Below the pieces are notes generated by a model. It worked only from the letters and a program-made list of their open reading frames with translations, ran no database searches and was not told where the DNA came from. A stretch of DNA of 64,000 nucleotides, from the NCBI GenBank assembly GCA_030142905.1, contig JASJOG010000264.1, forward strand, positions 62,001 to 126,000, read 5' to 3'. The position numbers were made by a program, and so were the translations under genes. Positions 1-12,034 of this stretch are shown piece by piece. Positions within the stretch are counted from its first letter, which is position 1; each line of letters starts with the position of its first letter. The stretch is from Heliopora coerulea. Lineage: Eukaryota; Cnidaria; Anthozoa; Scleralcyonacea; Helioporidae.

Positions 1-1500
1 ATGTCATGACATCAAGAGAATAATGTAACATTACCAATGTATGTAACTCTTGTCTATTCACCAAATCTCATGAGTCCCTAAGACATGAAGGTGCATAACC
101 AAACCTATAAATGTTTACATGTGTCTACTTGTGTGTTTTGAGGTACAGAAAAAATCGATAAATCAGATTTGATACTTCATTTGCATTGCAATGTCTACAG
201 CAGTATGTCATAAGCAGTAAAAAATGTGCTTTGGAAGTCAAAAATTTATGGTGAAGAATGTACTCTAAATGTCTTCCCTGAACATGAATGTTTTCTCAGT
301 CGGAACTCTATAGGGAGCAATTCTATCAGGTCGCTTGAGACTTTGATAATAGGCCAGAGAGTACGCCTTGCGATCAACATTTTCATTCTAAAAAAACAAA
401 AAAGTATAACAAGCTATAGTTGCATTCAGCACATCATCAGCATTTAACATTTTCATTTGTTCTTTCAGATTCAGAACCATTTACACAGTCAAGAATAGAA
501 AGTAATATTCTGCAGTCGTAGTTTTCATCACTGAAGTGTATTCACTTGGTAACATAAATCAGTATCACATTGTGAAGACTTTCTATGTAGAAAGTATCCC
601 TGCACTGTAAAAATTACACAGTGATTGGTTCAGTTAACTTGACATATATGTTGTACTAGTAAAACATCGAAGACTAAGGTCAAATACCCATGGAAAATTA
701 TCAGCATATCTGTAAATCAATGTTTTCCTTATGGCAGTTTCAAGTGCCTTTGCTGCAGCTGGTGATGATATTGTTCTCTTTTTTGGGGTATAGTTGCTCT
801 GATTCCTGCATGTTAATTCTTCATTGCAATCATTATGGACATTCTGAATTTATTTTCAGCAAACAAAACAGTCAATGATACTAAAGCAGACCATGTGAAA
901 AATTACAGCCATGACACTGAATTATTAGAAAGACCCTTACCAGTACCTTGTAATGACTTACTATATTTAGAAGATTCTTCTTCAGTTTCTCCCAACTTAC
1001 ATCACAATTCTCGATTGAGTAGTAGGAATGGGTTTTCACACTTTTGACTATGTACATAGAAAAGAATAAACACAACAAACCAATTATGTATACCTTTGTC
1101 AGAAAGCTCCATATACCATGACTTCCCTTAACTTTTTAATGTTCCTTTTGCTATTGCATTAATTGCTTTTTTGACTGCCTTTGTTCCTATGTATTCCACA
1201 ATTGAAAAAGAAGATACACCATTGCAGGTGGTCAAATCAAGACAACCAGTTTATGAAACAAATTTTTAAACTGATACTTCAACAGGAATATAGTGTATTA
1301 CTGGTATACAAATATGTACCATACCACATGACAAATTAATTCTTAATGCCTTGTATCTCCAAATCATTTTTAACACCGAGAAGGGTATCATGGCCAACTT
1401 CAGTAATACTTATTTCTGCAAATAATAATTGTTAGTACAGTGTAATAATAATGGAGCTGAGCATGCAGAGACAGGTATAAATGTGAAATTTGTTGCATCT
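1..1500. other. AT-rich non-coding stretch
   Basis: I see no gene here. The open frames are short, overlap on both strands and lack recognisable domains or splice-bounded exons. The sequence is ordinary AT-rich eukaryotic intergenic or intronic DNA. Confidence 0.5.
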
Positions 1501-1513
1501 TAGCTCACCATCT

Positions 1514-1631
1514 GAGTCTCGGTAGCTCAATGGTTAGGGCGTCTCATCGGTCATCAGAAGGTTGTGGGTTCGATCCCTGTCTGGGGCTCGAAATCATTTT
1601 CTGAGTACAGAGCTTGAAGATCATTCACCTA
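1514..1631 (+). repeat. tRNA-derived SINE (tRNA-like head)
   Basis: Positions 1514-1589 fold as a tRNA. GAGTCTC pairs with GGGGCTC as a 7-bp acceptor stem (two G-U pairs). The A box (TAGCTCAATGG) is at 1523-1533 and the B box (GGTTCGATCC) at 1567-1576, as in RNA polymerase III internal promoters. The anticodon loop would read GGT, but position 33 is C instead of U and the anticodon stem has a C-A mismatch, so a working tRNA is unlikely. The segment after the tRNA part (1591-1631) recurs next to a second B-box copy at 23603-23690, inside a retrotransposon. That makes it a dispersed SINE family rather than a tRNA gene. Confidence 0.7.
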
Positions 1632-2239
1632 TTTTAATATATTTAACCTTGTTGCACGAAATCTCAGCCCTATGTTTCTCATAATACACTCTGTTTATCT
1701 CAGAATTTGATTTTGATGATCTGCTTCAGGCAGCCATTATGATCAGTTGTGCAAAGTTACACCGAACAGGTATCAAAATCATGCAATCAATTGCAGATGT
1801 GAATGAGAAAGATTCAGATGGTCATGCACTGTGTATTCAGAAGGGTAGAAAGCCAAGACATTGCCTTAGCAGAGTTTGATGGTACCATTCATCGCCTGTG
1901 GACAATGGTCATTGGAGCATATCGGTAGAGTGCATCAATAATTGGACAATATATTTTGAAATTTGAAACAAAACACCATCTCATAACATTTGATATAAAT
2001 GTAGGTTGAGAAAGAAAACAGTAATGCTACATTTGTGTATAAATAATGTTAAATTGACAAAAAGCTATGGGCATCTTTGCTATGACTCCTTCTGCCACGA
2101 TAATTTGAATTTTCCACCATCTGCACTGGTTGGGGGGCTGAGCTTTAAAGGACCTATGAACTTTTATAGCGCAGCTCTGTGTTGAAACAATTTTGGTTCC
2201 CAACAGAGAAATATGGAATACTTTCACCTTGTATATGGC

Positions 2240-3300
2240 ATCATTACATTACATTCTCCTAAATGTTATCTGTAATCCAGTGGAAGACATTCATCAAGTT
2301 CTATAACCCTAGGCACAACAGTTAACTTCCATTACTTTGATGCTTTAACCACACATGAAACATCAACATTTTCTCAAGAAAAGTGATCTAAAGATATTAA
2401 TCAACAAGTGTTTAACTTGAGTTCTTGCATCATATAAACCATCACATAATGTTTTTGTGACTTCCTAAATTACTCCAACACTAGATGTATTTTCATGAAT
2501 GTCACCTCTAATCCAGTGAAAGACTTTCAGCAATTTTACTAATAGTACAGCAAATATTTCATTTTAATTACCTGTATACTGTGACAACAAAATGTTGTTA
2601 ATTTCACACATAAATTCTCAATGTTTTGCCAGCAAAGGTGATATAAAAAGTAACAAAAGCTGTGATGAACTAAAGTCCTTTCTTTGTTATTTCAAAAGGA
2701 AGATCTCAAACATATTTTGCATCATATAAACCAGTATATACTTCCATGATTATTTCCTGAATAAAATGTTATTCATATATGATCACAGAATGTTACATTG
2801 TCCTGCAGTGCTTCTCTGCTTAAGTTACTTCAACATCAGATGTATTTTGCTGAATGATATGTCCAATCCAGGGGAACACTTTGAACAGTTTTGGTATCAC
2901 TAGGCCAAATAGTTTATGTTCATTAACTGGACACTTTGACAAGAAAATATACTTTGATTTCAAACATAAAATCTCAATGTTTCTCTAAGGCAGCTCGTGT
3001 AATGAACTTAACTGCAGTTTTTTCATCGTTATTTGCTGAATAAATTTCAACTTCTGTAAGACATTCATGTATTTACATTTCCTGCAGTATTTTGCTGACT
3101 GTTACACGTAATCCAATGGAAGCCTTTCAGCAATTTTACTAATAGTACACCAAATACATGTGAAAAGATGTTCTTTATTTCAAACATAAGTTCTCAATGT
3201 TTTGGCAGGGAAGCTGTGCTAACTTGGGTCCTTCCTTTGTGATGTTCAAAGGGAGATATCAAACAGATCTTGTATCATAAGTGATAAACTTGAAAACTTC
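2240..3300. repeat. degenerate tandem repeat, about 240-350 bp per unit
   Basis: A motif of the form taatccagtgaaagactttc recurs near 2272, 2509, 2864 and 3109. In two units it is followed by the same stretch (caattttactaatagtac). A second shared block, with the core ataaattctcaatgtttt, follows near 2618, 2966 and 3186. Four diverged head-to-tail units with insertions and deletions between them explain the pattern. No coding frame runs through the units. Confidence 0.6.
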
Positions 3301-4060
3301 TCTTCATTACACATTGTTGAATAACTACTATTTCATTCTTATCTTAATAACAAAGGATTTTGCAGCAAATGTATACCCATAGACAAACTCACCATATCAA
3401 TCACATTTAATATGTACTAAAACGGTCAACAATATCATCAATTGAAACCACATGTACACATTAATGCAATGTCAACATTTCCCTCAAAAGCTGTCCTACT
3501 TTGTTAAATTTGAATTATCTTGGAATAAACACATATTTTAGTTGACATTAAAATATAGACTTCTTGTAAATAGCCTTGACACACAAGATGTGATGTCAGC
3601 AAATTCTGCATCTGTGGCAAATCAAGCAAAAATTAATTTACACACTCATTCCCTGCTCTAATCTTTAAAACTTTAATCATGCCAAAACTATTACATTCCT
3701 GAAACATGTAACAGCACAATCCAAATCTGTTGATAAAATTGTAGTTCTCAAAGTTATCATATTCATAACTTACATGTCACTCAGATAATACTGCATCAAT
3801 GTGATAATCGTATCGCTCAAACTTGGATGAACAGTCCACACTTCTGCAAGAAACATATCCAACCCATAAAATTACTGACAAATATCAATTACTTTTGTTT
3901 CTTTAACAACTGATAAGAATAACTTGTCATCATGACAATTGTCCGTTTGACAATATACAGCAAAACTGTCTAAAAATTCTGTTTTTATAGCTTTAGTAAA
4001 CTTAACAACTTAGGTTATACAATTATGTTGAAGTCAAAGGAATAAAAGGATTCTTTCTAC
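3300..4060. other. AT-rich non-coding stretch
   Basis: Nothing recognisable: no long frame, no terminal repeats and no similarity to the other repeats of the window that I could see. Confidence 0.4.
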
Positions 4061-4061
4061 C

Positions 4062-4292
4062 TTGTTTAAGTCATGCAGAACCTGGGTCAAGTTCTCTCAA
4101 GTTTACCTGGCCAAAGCCTCGAATTCAACTTGGTCATGGGCGTTTATTGTGGGTGACATCAATGTGTTTGGTTTGCAGATAACTTCCTTTCGTTGTAATT
4201 TGGTTGACTTTCATGTTTGTCGAAATTTTTGGTGTAAAAGAAGGACAAGAGAGGTAAGATTGCTAGTATTTGTTCAATGTCTTGAATCATGA
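4062..4292 (+). other. short open frame with a possible splice donor
   Basis: A 76-codon frame contains WAFIVGDINVF. Its DNA (tcatgggcgtttattgtggg and the next 12 bases, about 4131-4162) is nearly repeated on the minus strand near 46380-46410, with all differences being transitions. A donor-like AGAG/GTAAGA lies near 4254. It may be part of a dispersed repeat or a decayed exon. I cannot assign a function. Confidence 0.25.
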
Positions 4293-4761
4293 TAATATTG
4301 GTCAATTTTATAGTCATTGAAATAATAATAAATGCCTGATATGTTTCATTAAATTCTGTTCAGTTCAATTTATGGCTATATACCAGGTGAAAAACAGTCT
4401 CAAGATAAAAATGATAAGGGAATGAAGCTAATATTTTTATCTGGAGATCAATTAAATTCACTACACAGGTGAGTTGAACATAAAATTTCATATGTTGACT
4501 GAAAGCATTTTTTACCTCTTGAGACTGAGAATGTTTGACTAAACTACACAAATTAAAATGTTCATTTTATAACACTAAACTCCATGGGAGAGTTCAGGCA
4601 ATATGTGAAGCCTTTGATGCTCTCATTGATCAGACTTGCCCAGTTGTTTTATAGTATAAGCCGATGTTTTGGGCAAGTTATTGTCCCAAGAAATTTTGAA
4701 ATCCTGGCAAAAGGCAAGTTTTTCCCAACTTTTTTCTCTACTAGTGGTTGATCACAATTAC

Positions 4762-7217
4762 ACTAGAAATATGTGTACGCCACAAACCCTCGCCGAGAAT
4801 CCAAGTAACATTGATAATTTTTCAAAGTTGTCAAAAAGACAAATCGTCCTTACTGTAACTGGAAGAGGTAATGCAATAATGAAAACACAATATTTGGCCA
4901 TAAATAATTTTACATTTAAAATTTCTATTCTGTTTTATTAAAACAAAATGTTTGGTGAGAATAACCTTTATTGGTTTAATAAATGACAAGAGATCCATTC
5001 TGACAATTCTACTGCTTATCATTGGATGTTCATAGCTAGACCCTGTATTAGTTGCAATCTTGAGATATTTTGAGTTGTTTTCCAATAAAACTTTTCAATC
5101 ATTTTGCTTTAAAAAAACATTTTTTTATTAGATAGCCAGACTTTCCATCTTAAAATTGGATGTTCTCAAAGGTTACTAGTGAGATATCAGCATCACAGAC
5201 AGCTCATAAGTGGATTTTTTTTTTATTTTTTGCCTTAAAAAACCCTTATATTCTATATTATCTCAAAGTTTGTTAAAAATATCTATTAGAAGTGCTACAA
5301 AGAAGATTTATGCTAAATATTCATCCGGAGGTACAACACTTTGTTGATGAAGATGAAATAAAGAAAACATGAATGACTTTTGCATTTTTATTGCTGACCA
5401 AAAATCGAAAAATACAAAACATAAAACAAATTACAAGTAAACCTTGTGCAAGTTTTGTCGAAAGAAGAATGAGACGAGGCAAGTAGAAGAAGTGCTTTTT
5501 CGATGGTAAAAAATCAATAAAAAAGACCAGACTTTCCGTCTTAAAAGTGGAGCATTCTCATAGGTTATCAAAGGGATACCAGCACTAGGGACAGCTCATG
5601 ATTGAATATTTTTCTGACATTTTTTGACTTAAATAATTGATAAACTATACGTTATCTCAAAGTCGGTTACAAATGTCTTTAAGATGTGCTATGATAAGGG
5701 TTTATGCTAAGTATTTATCTGGAAGTACAAGACTTTGGTGATAAAGATCAAACAAATTACAAAATCGATGAAGTAAACAAAGAAAACATGAACGAATTCT
5801 GCAGTTTTATTGCTGACCAAAAATCGGAAAATACAAAACATACAACAAGCAAACCTTGTGCAAGTTTTGTCAAAAGAAGAATGAGGAGAAGGAAGTAAAA
5901 GACGTACTTTTTCCAAGGCAAAACATCAAAAAAGAAAAATGGCGTACAAATCGCCAACTCTTGTGTATTTTCAAATAAGCATTCAGTGGCACCTCAGTGC
6001 AAAGGGTTCGATGGTAAATTTACACAAAGACAACTTTAAACTTTCTTGAGAGGTTTTAAACTCCTGATGAAAACATTACTGGTCAAATACGGTAAAGGTC
6101 ATCATGCACAAATCACTCTCAAAGTGAGAAAGACTGAAGCGGACAACTGTTTTGCCAAAGGATAATTTGGTGACCAAAATCAAGTAGCTTTGCAGTGAGT
6201 TATCTGGTGGCTCTTTACCTTGCATTTTTCTTTCAAGCCAAAAATACATCCTAACGTGGGGCAACCTTTCATAGGCGATGAAATCTTTGTGTGGAAAGCT
6301 GAGAAAGCATTCAAAGACTGTCATGGCCTGGACAACTTGTCTGGAAGATGGGTGTGCTATCCCACTTCTCAAACAATTGACCATGAGCACTGTCTGGCTA
6401 AATACTGCAAAATGGTCAATGAGATGAATGAACCAGAATCTTAATTCTACTTTACCAATAAACACCAGCAAAATCCAGTCGATAACATTTGGTGCAAGAA
6501 ATCTCTCTTAGGGGAAAATGAAGTCGGGAAGCTACTTCTGAAAGCTGCTCAAAACAATTCTGTTCACAGAATTTGTATTTCAAAGCTACTCGATTCACAC
6601 GTACCTGTGATTGTGTAGGTCAGGTAAGTGGTTACCAGAATGTGAAAAGTCCCAAGCTTTATACAAATCAGCATCTATTTAACTTCAGCACAGAATGTCA
6701 TTTTAACACACTTGGTCACTTGGCAAATGTCCTGTCAGCAAGTGAGTTCCTTTACGTCTTTTGTTCAGATAAATCAGAAAGAACCAAGACAAAGCGTTGC
6801 TCCAAAAGTGAACAGTTGGCAAATGCATATTCCAAGGAGCTAAGTTTGAGAACTGCTCTTCCAAGTCATAAATTGTCCATTTACTGAGGTGGCCCTCAAA
6901 AGCAAAACAAGCTGCAGGCACCAAGAAAGCCATTTCCTCTGCCGGTCTTAAATCATTTACTGGCTTCAGTGTTCAAATAATATAAACAACTTGCGAGATC
7001 CACACAAGGGAAAAAAGAACCAGACCAAATTGATTTGCTCAACAACATACCAGTCCCCAAGCTTGCGCATGGCATTTTTGAGTGACTGGAATCCATGGAT
7101 ATATACATATAGAAAGATACATACACAAAGCGAAAATTTTTCTCCCCAGCGACCACACATGTAACAGGACTCCACACAAATCAAGATTAGTACCCTCACA
7201 CCACGCTTTGCAAGGGG
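4762..7217 (+). mobile_element. Crypton-like tyrosine-recombinase element, copy 1 (decayed)
   Basis: This is the first of five diverged copies of one family. It starts at actagaaatatgtg and ends in a conserved segment around gcgaaaatttttctcccc (7131) and gattagtaccctcacacc (7185). Plus-strand fragments resemble the DUF3504/KIAA1958-like tyrosine recombinases of animal Cryptons. They are an N-terminal piece with NEFCSFIADQKSEN (about 5791-5832), a core piece FGDQNQVALQ followed by a WW motif (about 6162-6216), DEIFVWKAEKAF (about 6280-6315), and a C-terminal catalytic-region remnant GYQNVKSPKLYTNQ (about 6632-6673). In active enzymes this last piece holds the His/Gly-His and nucleophilic Tyr. 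Stops and frameshifts interrupt it. The first catalytic Arg region after LHF reads SFKPK, so the Arg appears lost. Confidence 0.65.
5133..5915 (+). repeat. internal tandem duplication, about 390 bp, in Crypton copy 1
   Basis: The block from agccagactttccatctt (5133) to about 5525 is repeated, diverged, from 5526 to about 5915. The second unit runs from accagactttccgtctt through the encoded FIADQKSEN. Both units carry the same recombinase N-terminal coding piece, and the other Crypton copies have it once. The duplication is therefore specific to this copy. Confidence 0.6.
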
Positions 7218-7304
7218 ATTATTTGCTCTCAATTTCTAAGGTGATAGTTGACTCATGCTTTGCCCTCATCAACTATCACCTCATAGAAATTGAGAGCAAA
7301 TAAT
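7218..7304. repeat. 87-bp foldback (hairpin)
   Basis: The arm 7218-7251 is nearly the reverse complement of 7269-7304; the only difference is a 2-nt insertion. The arms contain tttgctctcaatttct and its complement, with a loop of about 17 nt. It abuts the 3' end of Crypton copy 1. Confidence 0.75.
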
Positions 7305-7696
7305 CTAATTGTTTTAGTAGAAACAGACTTTGCAAAGAACATTTTTCGTGTTCTCTGGGATTGCACTTTCAAGTAAGCATTCTATTTCGTCTTCAGAAAA
7401 TCCACAAAAACGAGAGGCAGAAGCCATTTTTGCTACTCACTATCTATCGACAAATAGATAGCAAGTAGTGTAGCCAACCAGAATGCAGCATTTGCAATAG
7501 TACTTGACTCAGTTTCTACTAAATGTATATATATCACCATAAGGCTAGCTCTCATAAAAGTACTTTATTTGAGAAACTGTTTCTTGGCACAGCCCATTCT
7601 TCAGGATGTTAGGGGTCCAACAATTAGGGAATACTTTTGGGTGTACAAAGTTGATTCTTTGTACCACAGGGACTTAACATCAAGGAATTATAACTA
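7305..7696. other. non-coding spacer between Crypton copies 1 and 2
   Basis: No gene seen. The sequence holds short local complementarities, such as the ctatctatcgacaaatagatag palindrome near 7440, and AT-rich DNA. Confidence 0.4.
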
Positions 7697-9836
7697 ACTA
7701 GAAATATGTGTATGCAACAACCCCACACCCACCCTTCCATTGTATCCCTCAAAAATTCGACTGGGATTGAGAATTTTTCAAAATTGACAAACAGTTGTTA
7801 TTATAATTGGAAAAGTGAATGCTGTCAACAACAGTCCTTGCTTGATGGGAGAGAGGCTGTGTCACTGGATGGTTGCAAAACTTGAATCCAGCTTAAAAAG
7901 AGAAAGCAAAAATGTCTGAACTTACACAGCTCATTTATTAATCGACAGAAATTCTAATTGGAAAAACTCATATTTAATTTGGTGATCGTTGGGTGAGAAT
8001 AACATTTAACTGTTTCAGAAATGTTGAAAGACCCACTCTAACAATTATAACCATGAATGGTCAGATGAAGACCCTGTATCAGACTTGTGTCATTTAGTTC
8101 CCCTTAATGTAAGATTTTTTATTAGATGGCCAGAATGTCTATCTTAAAAGTCGAGAATCCTCTTGGGTTGGGGATAGGTTAGAATATTAGCTACAGATGT
8201 CTAAAGAGGTGCTATGATGGTGATTTAACCAAAGGTACAAGACGATTGTGATGAAGATGAAATAAAGAAAACAGAAATTAATTCTGCAATCTTATTGCTG
8301 TCCAAAAACCAGAAAACCAGGTACAAGTTGAGAGAAGGAGAAGACATGCCTTTTTCATAGTTAAACTATCTGTTTTGTTTCTTTTTGAAGGTGTGCAGAA
8401 AAAAAGAAAAATGACGAACTGTACAGACTACAGCTCTTGAACAAAAAAGGTTCAACAGTAAATTTGCTAAAGGAAGTCAAGTTTGAGCTTTCCTAAAAAA
8501 TTTTAAAATCTAGAACAAAGCAGATGATATTTGGCACATATAGTCTCTATTTTGGAAGAATGAAGTCCGGAAGCAAATTTCGAAAATGCCTTCTACCATT
8601 CCGTTCACAAAACTTGTATTTCAAGGCTTCTCAATACTGACTAACCTTTGAATTATACACCATAACTAAATGATAGCTAAAACTTGAACATTCTCAATTC
8701 ATACAAATTACCTTCCGTTGAACATCAGCCAATGTCTGGGCGACAATCACCAGCTTGAGTTCCTTTATGAGTTTTGTAGATATTCATCAGACAGAACAAA
8801 GTCAAAATCTCCCTCTGAAAAGTGATATTTTGAGCATATTCAATGAAGCTCAGTTTGAAAACTGCTCTTTCAATATCCAAGTCATGAATGGTTCTGTTAC
8901 TCTCAGATGGCCTCACAAGCTACAACTTTTTTAAAGAAAGCCATTTCTTGAGCTGGTATTCAATCATTTGCTGGCTTCATAGTTCAAACGATGTAAAAAA
9001 CTTTGCACTGGTCAATAAAAGCTAGGAGTGCACCGGATAGTGTTTTTTTTATAGCCGGCCAGATTATCTGGCCGGATACTGGTATTTTGGATGAAAAGCT
9101 CGCACTTGCCACAAATCAATCATTACCCAAACTAGGTTTGGATTGAGAGGAGAAAAATTAAAACTTTACACTGAAGTTCAAATGTGATTTGTCTTTTTTT
9201 GCAAGTAATTACTTTAAAACATTACTTGTTCACTGGCGTTTATAATTATTACAAGCATTAATTAGACATGTTACGAGTTGCAACTTGCAAATGGCAGAAA
9301 AATGCAACAGAACTGAAGATGAACATGAAGATGAAACTCCTTTTCATTCATCACAATGCAAGAAAATTCTGACAATGCCACTATATAACAAACTAGAGTG
9401 GGACTACAAACAACTTTGTGTAAAATGGTTGTTATGCGCATCAAAAAGTGTCACTTATTGAGATTGTTATCAAGTAACTGACAATTATCTTCTGTTTATT
9501 TGTTAAAAAATAACAGATCAGAACACGAGTTTACATTGTTTCTTCTGTTAATGTCTATTGTTAGTATGGTACAAGTAACACAAATTGACAATTGTCTTCA
9601 GAAAAGGAAGTTATTCGGTATCTGGTATCCGGCCGGATACCGGATAGTCCCATTACCCTACTATCCAGCCGGATTATCCGGCTGGATACAATATCTGGTG
9701 CACCCCTAATAAAAGCCAAAAAAAAAATGAAAGCAATACCCTTCAATTTGGCCTCTTGTCTTGTGAACAATATACTAGTCCCTGAGTTTGCACACAGTAT
9801 TCCTGTGAGTGTGGAACCCTTAGATAGGTACCTATA
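7697..9836 (+). mobile_element. Crypton-like element, copy 2 (deleted, split by a MITE)
   Basis: It begins with the family start actagaaatatgtg at 7697 and keeps the N-terminal region, though much shortened. Around 8540-8900 it retains the C-terminal segment, with homology to the IQISIYL/SKLLDS region of copy 1. The hAT-type MITE at 9023-9708 splits it. The sequences before and after the MITE join into the family's 3' region (gtccctgagtttgcacac near 9780). The core recombinase region is largely deleted, so it could not encode an enzyme. Confidence 0.55.
9023..9708. mobile_element. non-autonomous hAT-type MITE, 686 bp
   Basis: The termini are inverted: taggagtgcaccggata on the left and tatctggtgcacccccta-like (atatctggtgcacccctaa) on the right. 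Nested palindromic ccggataatccgg motifs lie just inside both ends. A perfect 8-bp direct repeat, ATAAAAGC, flanks it at 9015-9022 and 9709-9716. An 8-bp duplication and a TAGGGGTGCACC-type terminus are typical of the hAT superfamily. No transposase is encoded. Confidence 0.85.
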
Positions 9837-9841
9837 AACAA

Positions 9842-11393
9842 ACTAGAAATATGTGCACACAACAAACCCTCACCCACCCTTCCTATATATCTTTTGAGAA
9901 TCAGATTCATAATTTTTCAAAATTGTCAAAAAGACAAATCATCGTTACTACAACCAGAAGCGGCAATGCAATAAAAAAAACACAACATTTGGCCACAAAT
10001 ATTAACAACCCAAATTGGAAATTATTTTATATTTAACATATAGATTCCGTTTTATTAAAACAAAACTTTTGGTGAGAATAACTATTAATGGTTTAATAAA
10101 TGATAAGTGATCCATGATAAATGAAGAATTTTTTTTGATAATTTTTCTCTTAAAAAACTAGTAAATGCTACAATATTTCAAAGGTAGTTGCAAATGTCTA
10201 TTAGAAGTACTATGATGAAGATTTAGGCTGAGTATTCATCTGGAGTTACAAGACTTTGGTGATAAAGATTAAACAAATTACAAAACATGAATGAGTTCTG
10301 AATCTTTATTGCTGACCAAAAATCGGAAGAATATGACAAGGAAACCTTATGCAAGTTTTGGTTGAAAGAAGAAAAAGACAGTTTTTCCTCTGTAAAACTT
10401 TCATAAAAAAAAATGGTGTAGTGTACAAACCTTCCACTCTTATGTATTTTCAATTAAGCGTTCAATGGTGAGTTTGCAAAAGGAAGACTGCTTTAAACTT
10501 CTAAATGTTCTTGAGAGGTTTTAAAATCCTGATGAAAGCATTAGTCTTCGACTATGGTAAAGGTTATGTGACAAAGATTGAAGAGGCCAACTGTTTAATT
10601 GAAGGATAGTTTGGTGACCAAAAACAAGTAGCTTAGCAGCATGTCTGGTACCTGTTTACCTTGCATTTTTGTTTCAAGCCAGAAATACATCCCAACGTCT
10701 TCAGTAGGGCAACATTTCATACACAAAATGATCCATCCTGAATTAGGCAATGAAATCCTTGTGTGGATAGTGGAGAGAGTATCCAAAGACTTCCACAGCT
10801 GGACAAGTCTTCTAGATGATGAGTGTTTTATCCCACTTCTCAAACAATTGACCACGAATGCTGTCCAGTTAATTACTACAAAATATTCAAAAGCCATCAT
10901 CCTGTAGAGATGAATCAACCATAATCTTCGTTTTACTTTACTATTAAAGTGCAGCAAAATCCAGGTGATAATATTTAAACCAAGAAGCCTCCCTTATGGA
11001 AGACCAAACTAGTAAAGCTACTTGATTCAGATGTCCCTGTGATTGTGTAGCTCAGGTAAGTGATTACCAGAACACAAAAAGTCTCGATTCATACAAATCA
11101 GCATCAATCCAACTCAGCAAAGAATGTCATTTACACTCAGTCACTTATCAAATGTCCTGGTAGCAAGCAAGTTCCTGTAATGTCTTTTGTTCATATGCAT
11201 GAGAAAGAACCAAGTAGAAGCATTGCTACAGAATGTGAACAGTTGGGCAATGTGTATTCCAAAGGGCTGAGTTTTAGAACTATTCTTTCAAGTCATAAAT
11301 TGTCCTGCAAGAGTGAAACCAGCTGCAAGCACCAAGAAATCCACTTTGTTTGCCAGTCTTAAATCATTTACTGACTTCGGTGTTCAAATGATC
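9842..11393 (+). mobile_element. Crypton-like element, copy 3, 5' part
   Basis: It starts at actagaaatatgtgcacac. It carries N-terminal (about 10280-10390) and core pieces (FGDQKQVA region near 10610) and the C-terminal remnant near 11020-11100, all broken by stops. It runs unchanged into tgttcaaatgat at 11392, where the Polinton begins. Its continuation (aatgtaaacaagttgtgagagatcc) resumes at 42234, so the two pieces are one element interrupted by the Polinton. Confidence 0.65.
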
Positions 11394-11620
11394 GTAGTAA
11401 GAGTATATATGACACTATTTTAAATGGTGGGTGTGGGAACCAGTTTTTTCACCAATCAGTAAAAACTGGGGATGCTAGGGAAAGTTAATCGATTTTTTTT
11501 CAGGTTATCTTTATGATTATGAGTAATTAGAGATGGAAGAAAGAGCACACAAGATCAAAAGGTTGGAAGTGCAGACAGCATGGAGGATTCATCATGCCCC
11601 CAATGTGTAAGCAGAGGTAG
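11394..11620. repeat. left terminal inverted repeat of the Polinton
   Basis: It matches the right end in inverted orientation. The match covers the terminal 15 bp, the block aaatggtgggtgtgggaacc, ccaatcag, ggatg-tagggag, and the start of an ORF (atggaagaaa at 11533; gtgcagacag-atggaggattc; cccccaatgt). The right copy has roughly 30 extra bases in the middle. Similarity stops near cccccaatgtgtaagcag. Confidence 0.8.
11533..11620 (+). pseudogene. start of the TIR-embedded zinc-type ORF, left copy
   Basis: The ATG and first codons lie inside the inverted repeat and match the right-hand gene that starts at 42053 on the minus strand. Here a frameshift and a Cys-to-His change (CRQHGGFIMPP versus CRQCGGFILPP) disrupt it. 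Sequence after about 11620 no longer matches the right-hand gene. Confidence 0.5.
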
Positions 11621-11638
11621 TGTGGTGGTTTCTTTAAT

Positions 11639-11917
11639 ATGTTAAATTATTTAATGCCTCTGTTGATAAGACATTTGTACAGTGATGCAATGCAATGTTA
11701 TCAGTTTTATCCAAATGATAGATCTTTCTATGTATTTAACATTTATGGAAAGGATAATATGTGCAAACTTGTTGATGAATGTTTTGTCTTAGGACAAAAC
11801 GCATGCCATTCACAAATTAAGGGTAAACCCATTAACATAATTTTATGTCAGTTGGATATTAATTGTATCAAATTTGTTCACCATCATTCTCCATTGTTTT
11901 GTAGGCAATTTAGATGA
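11639..11917 (+). CDS. hypothetical Polinton left-arm protein, module 1
   Basis: A 92-codon open frame with FYVFNIYGKDNM followed by a Cys/His-containing stretch (ACHSQIKGKPINI). It looks related to the next open frame (12035-12322): both have a FxxFxIYG start and a C-H-x2-I-x-G core at similar spacing. I do not recognise the family. It may be the remnant of a two-module protein. Confidence 0.4.
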   Translation: MLNYLMPLLIRHLYSDAMQCYQFYPNDRSFYVFNIYGKDNMCKLVDECFVLGQNACHSQIKGKPINIILCQLDINCIKFVHHHSPLFCRQFR

Positions 11918-12034
11918 TGTTGATGCCGTATTCTGGTTGTAACATGTTAGATCAAACTAATCACTGAATAGGCCAAGTTTTTGAATTAGCAGATCTGGCT
12001 TGATGGTATGAATATAGAGCAGTGAAAAGAATGT

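Noticed and set aside
1514..1589. functional tRNA-Thr(GGT) gene
   Set aside because: C at position 33, a mismatched anticodon stem, and recurrence of the flanking tail in another SINE copy argue for a SINE.
6076..6471. 131-aa minus-strand ORF
   Set aside because: It lies antisense to the Crypton recombinase core on the plus strand. The plus-strand translation has the family motifs, so this is a shadow frame (kept only as a low-interest observation).
4762..11393. Helitron interpretation of the repeated 2.3-kb family
   Set aside because: The terminal hairpin is suggestive, but the encoded pieces match a tyrosine recombinase rather than a Rep/helicase, and there is no CTRR end.
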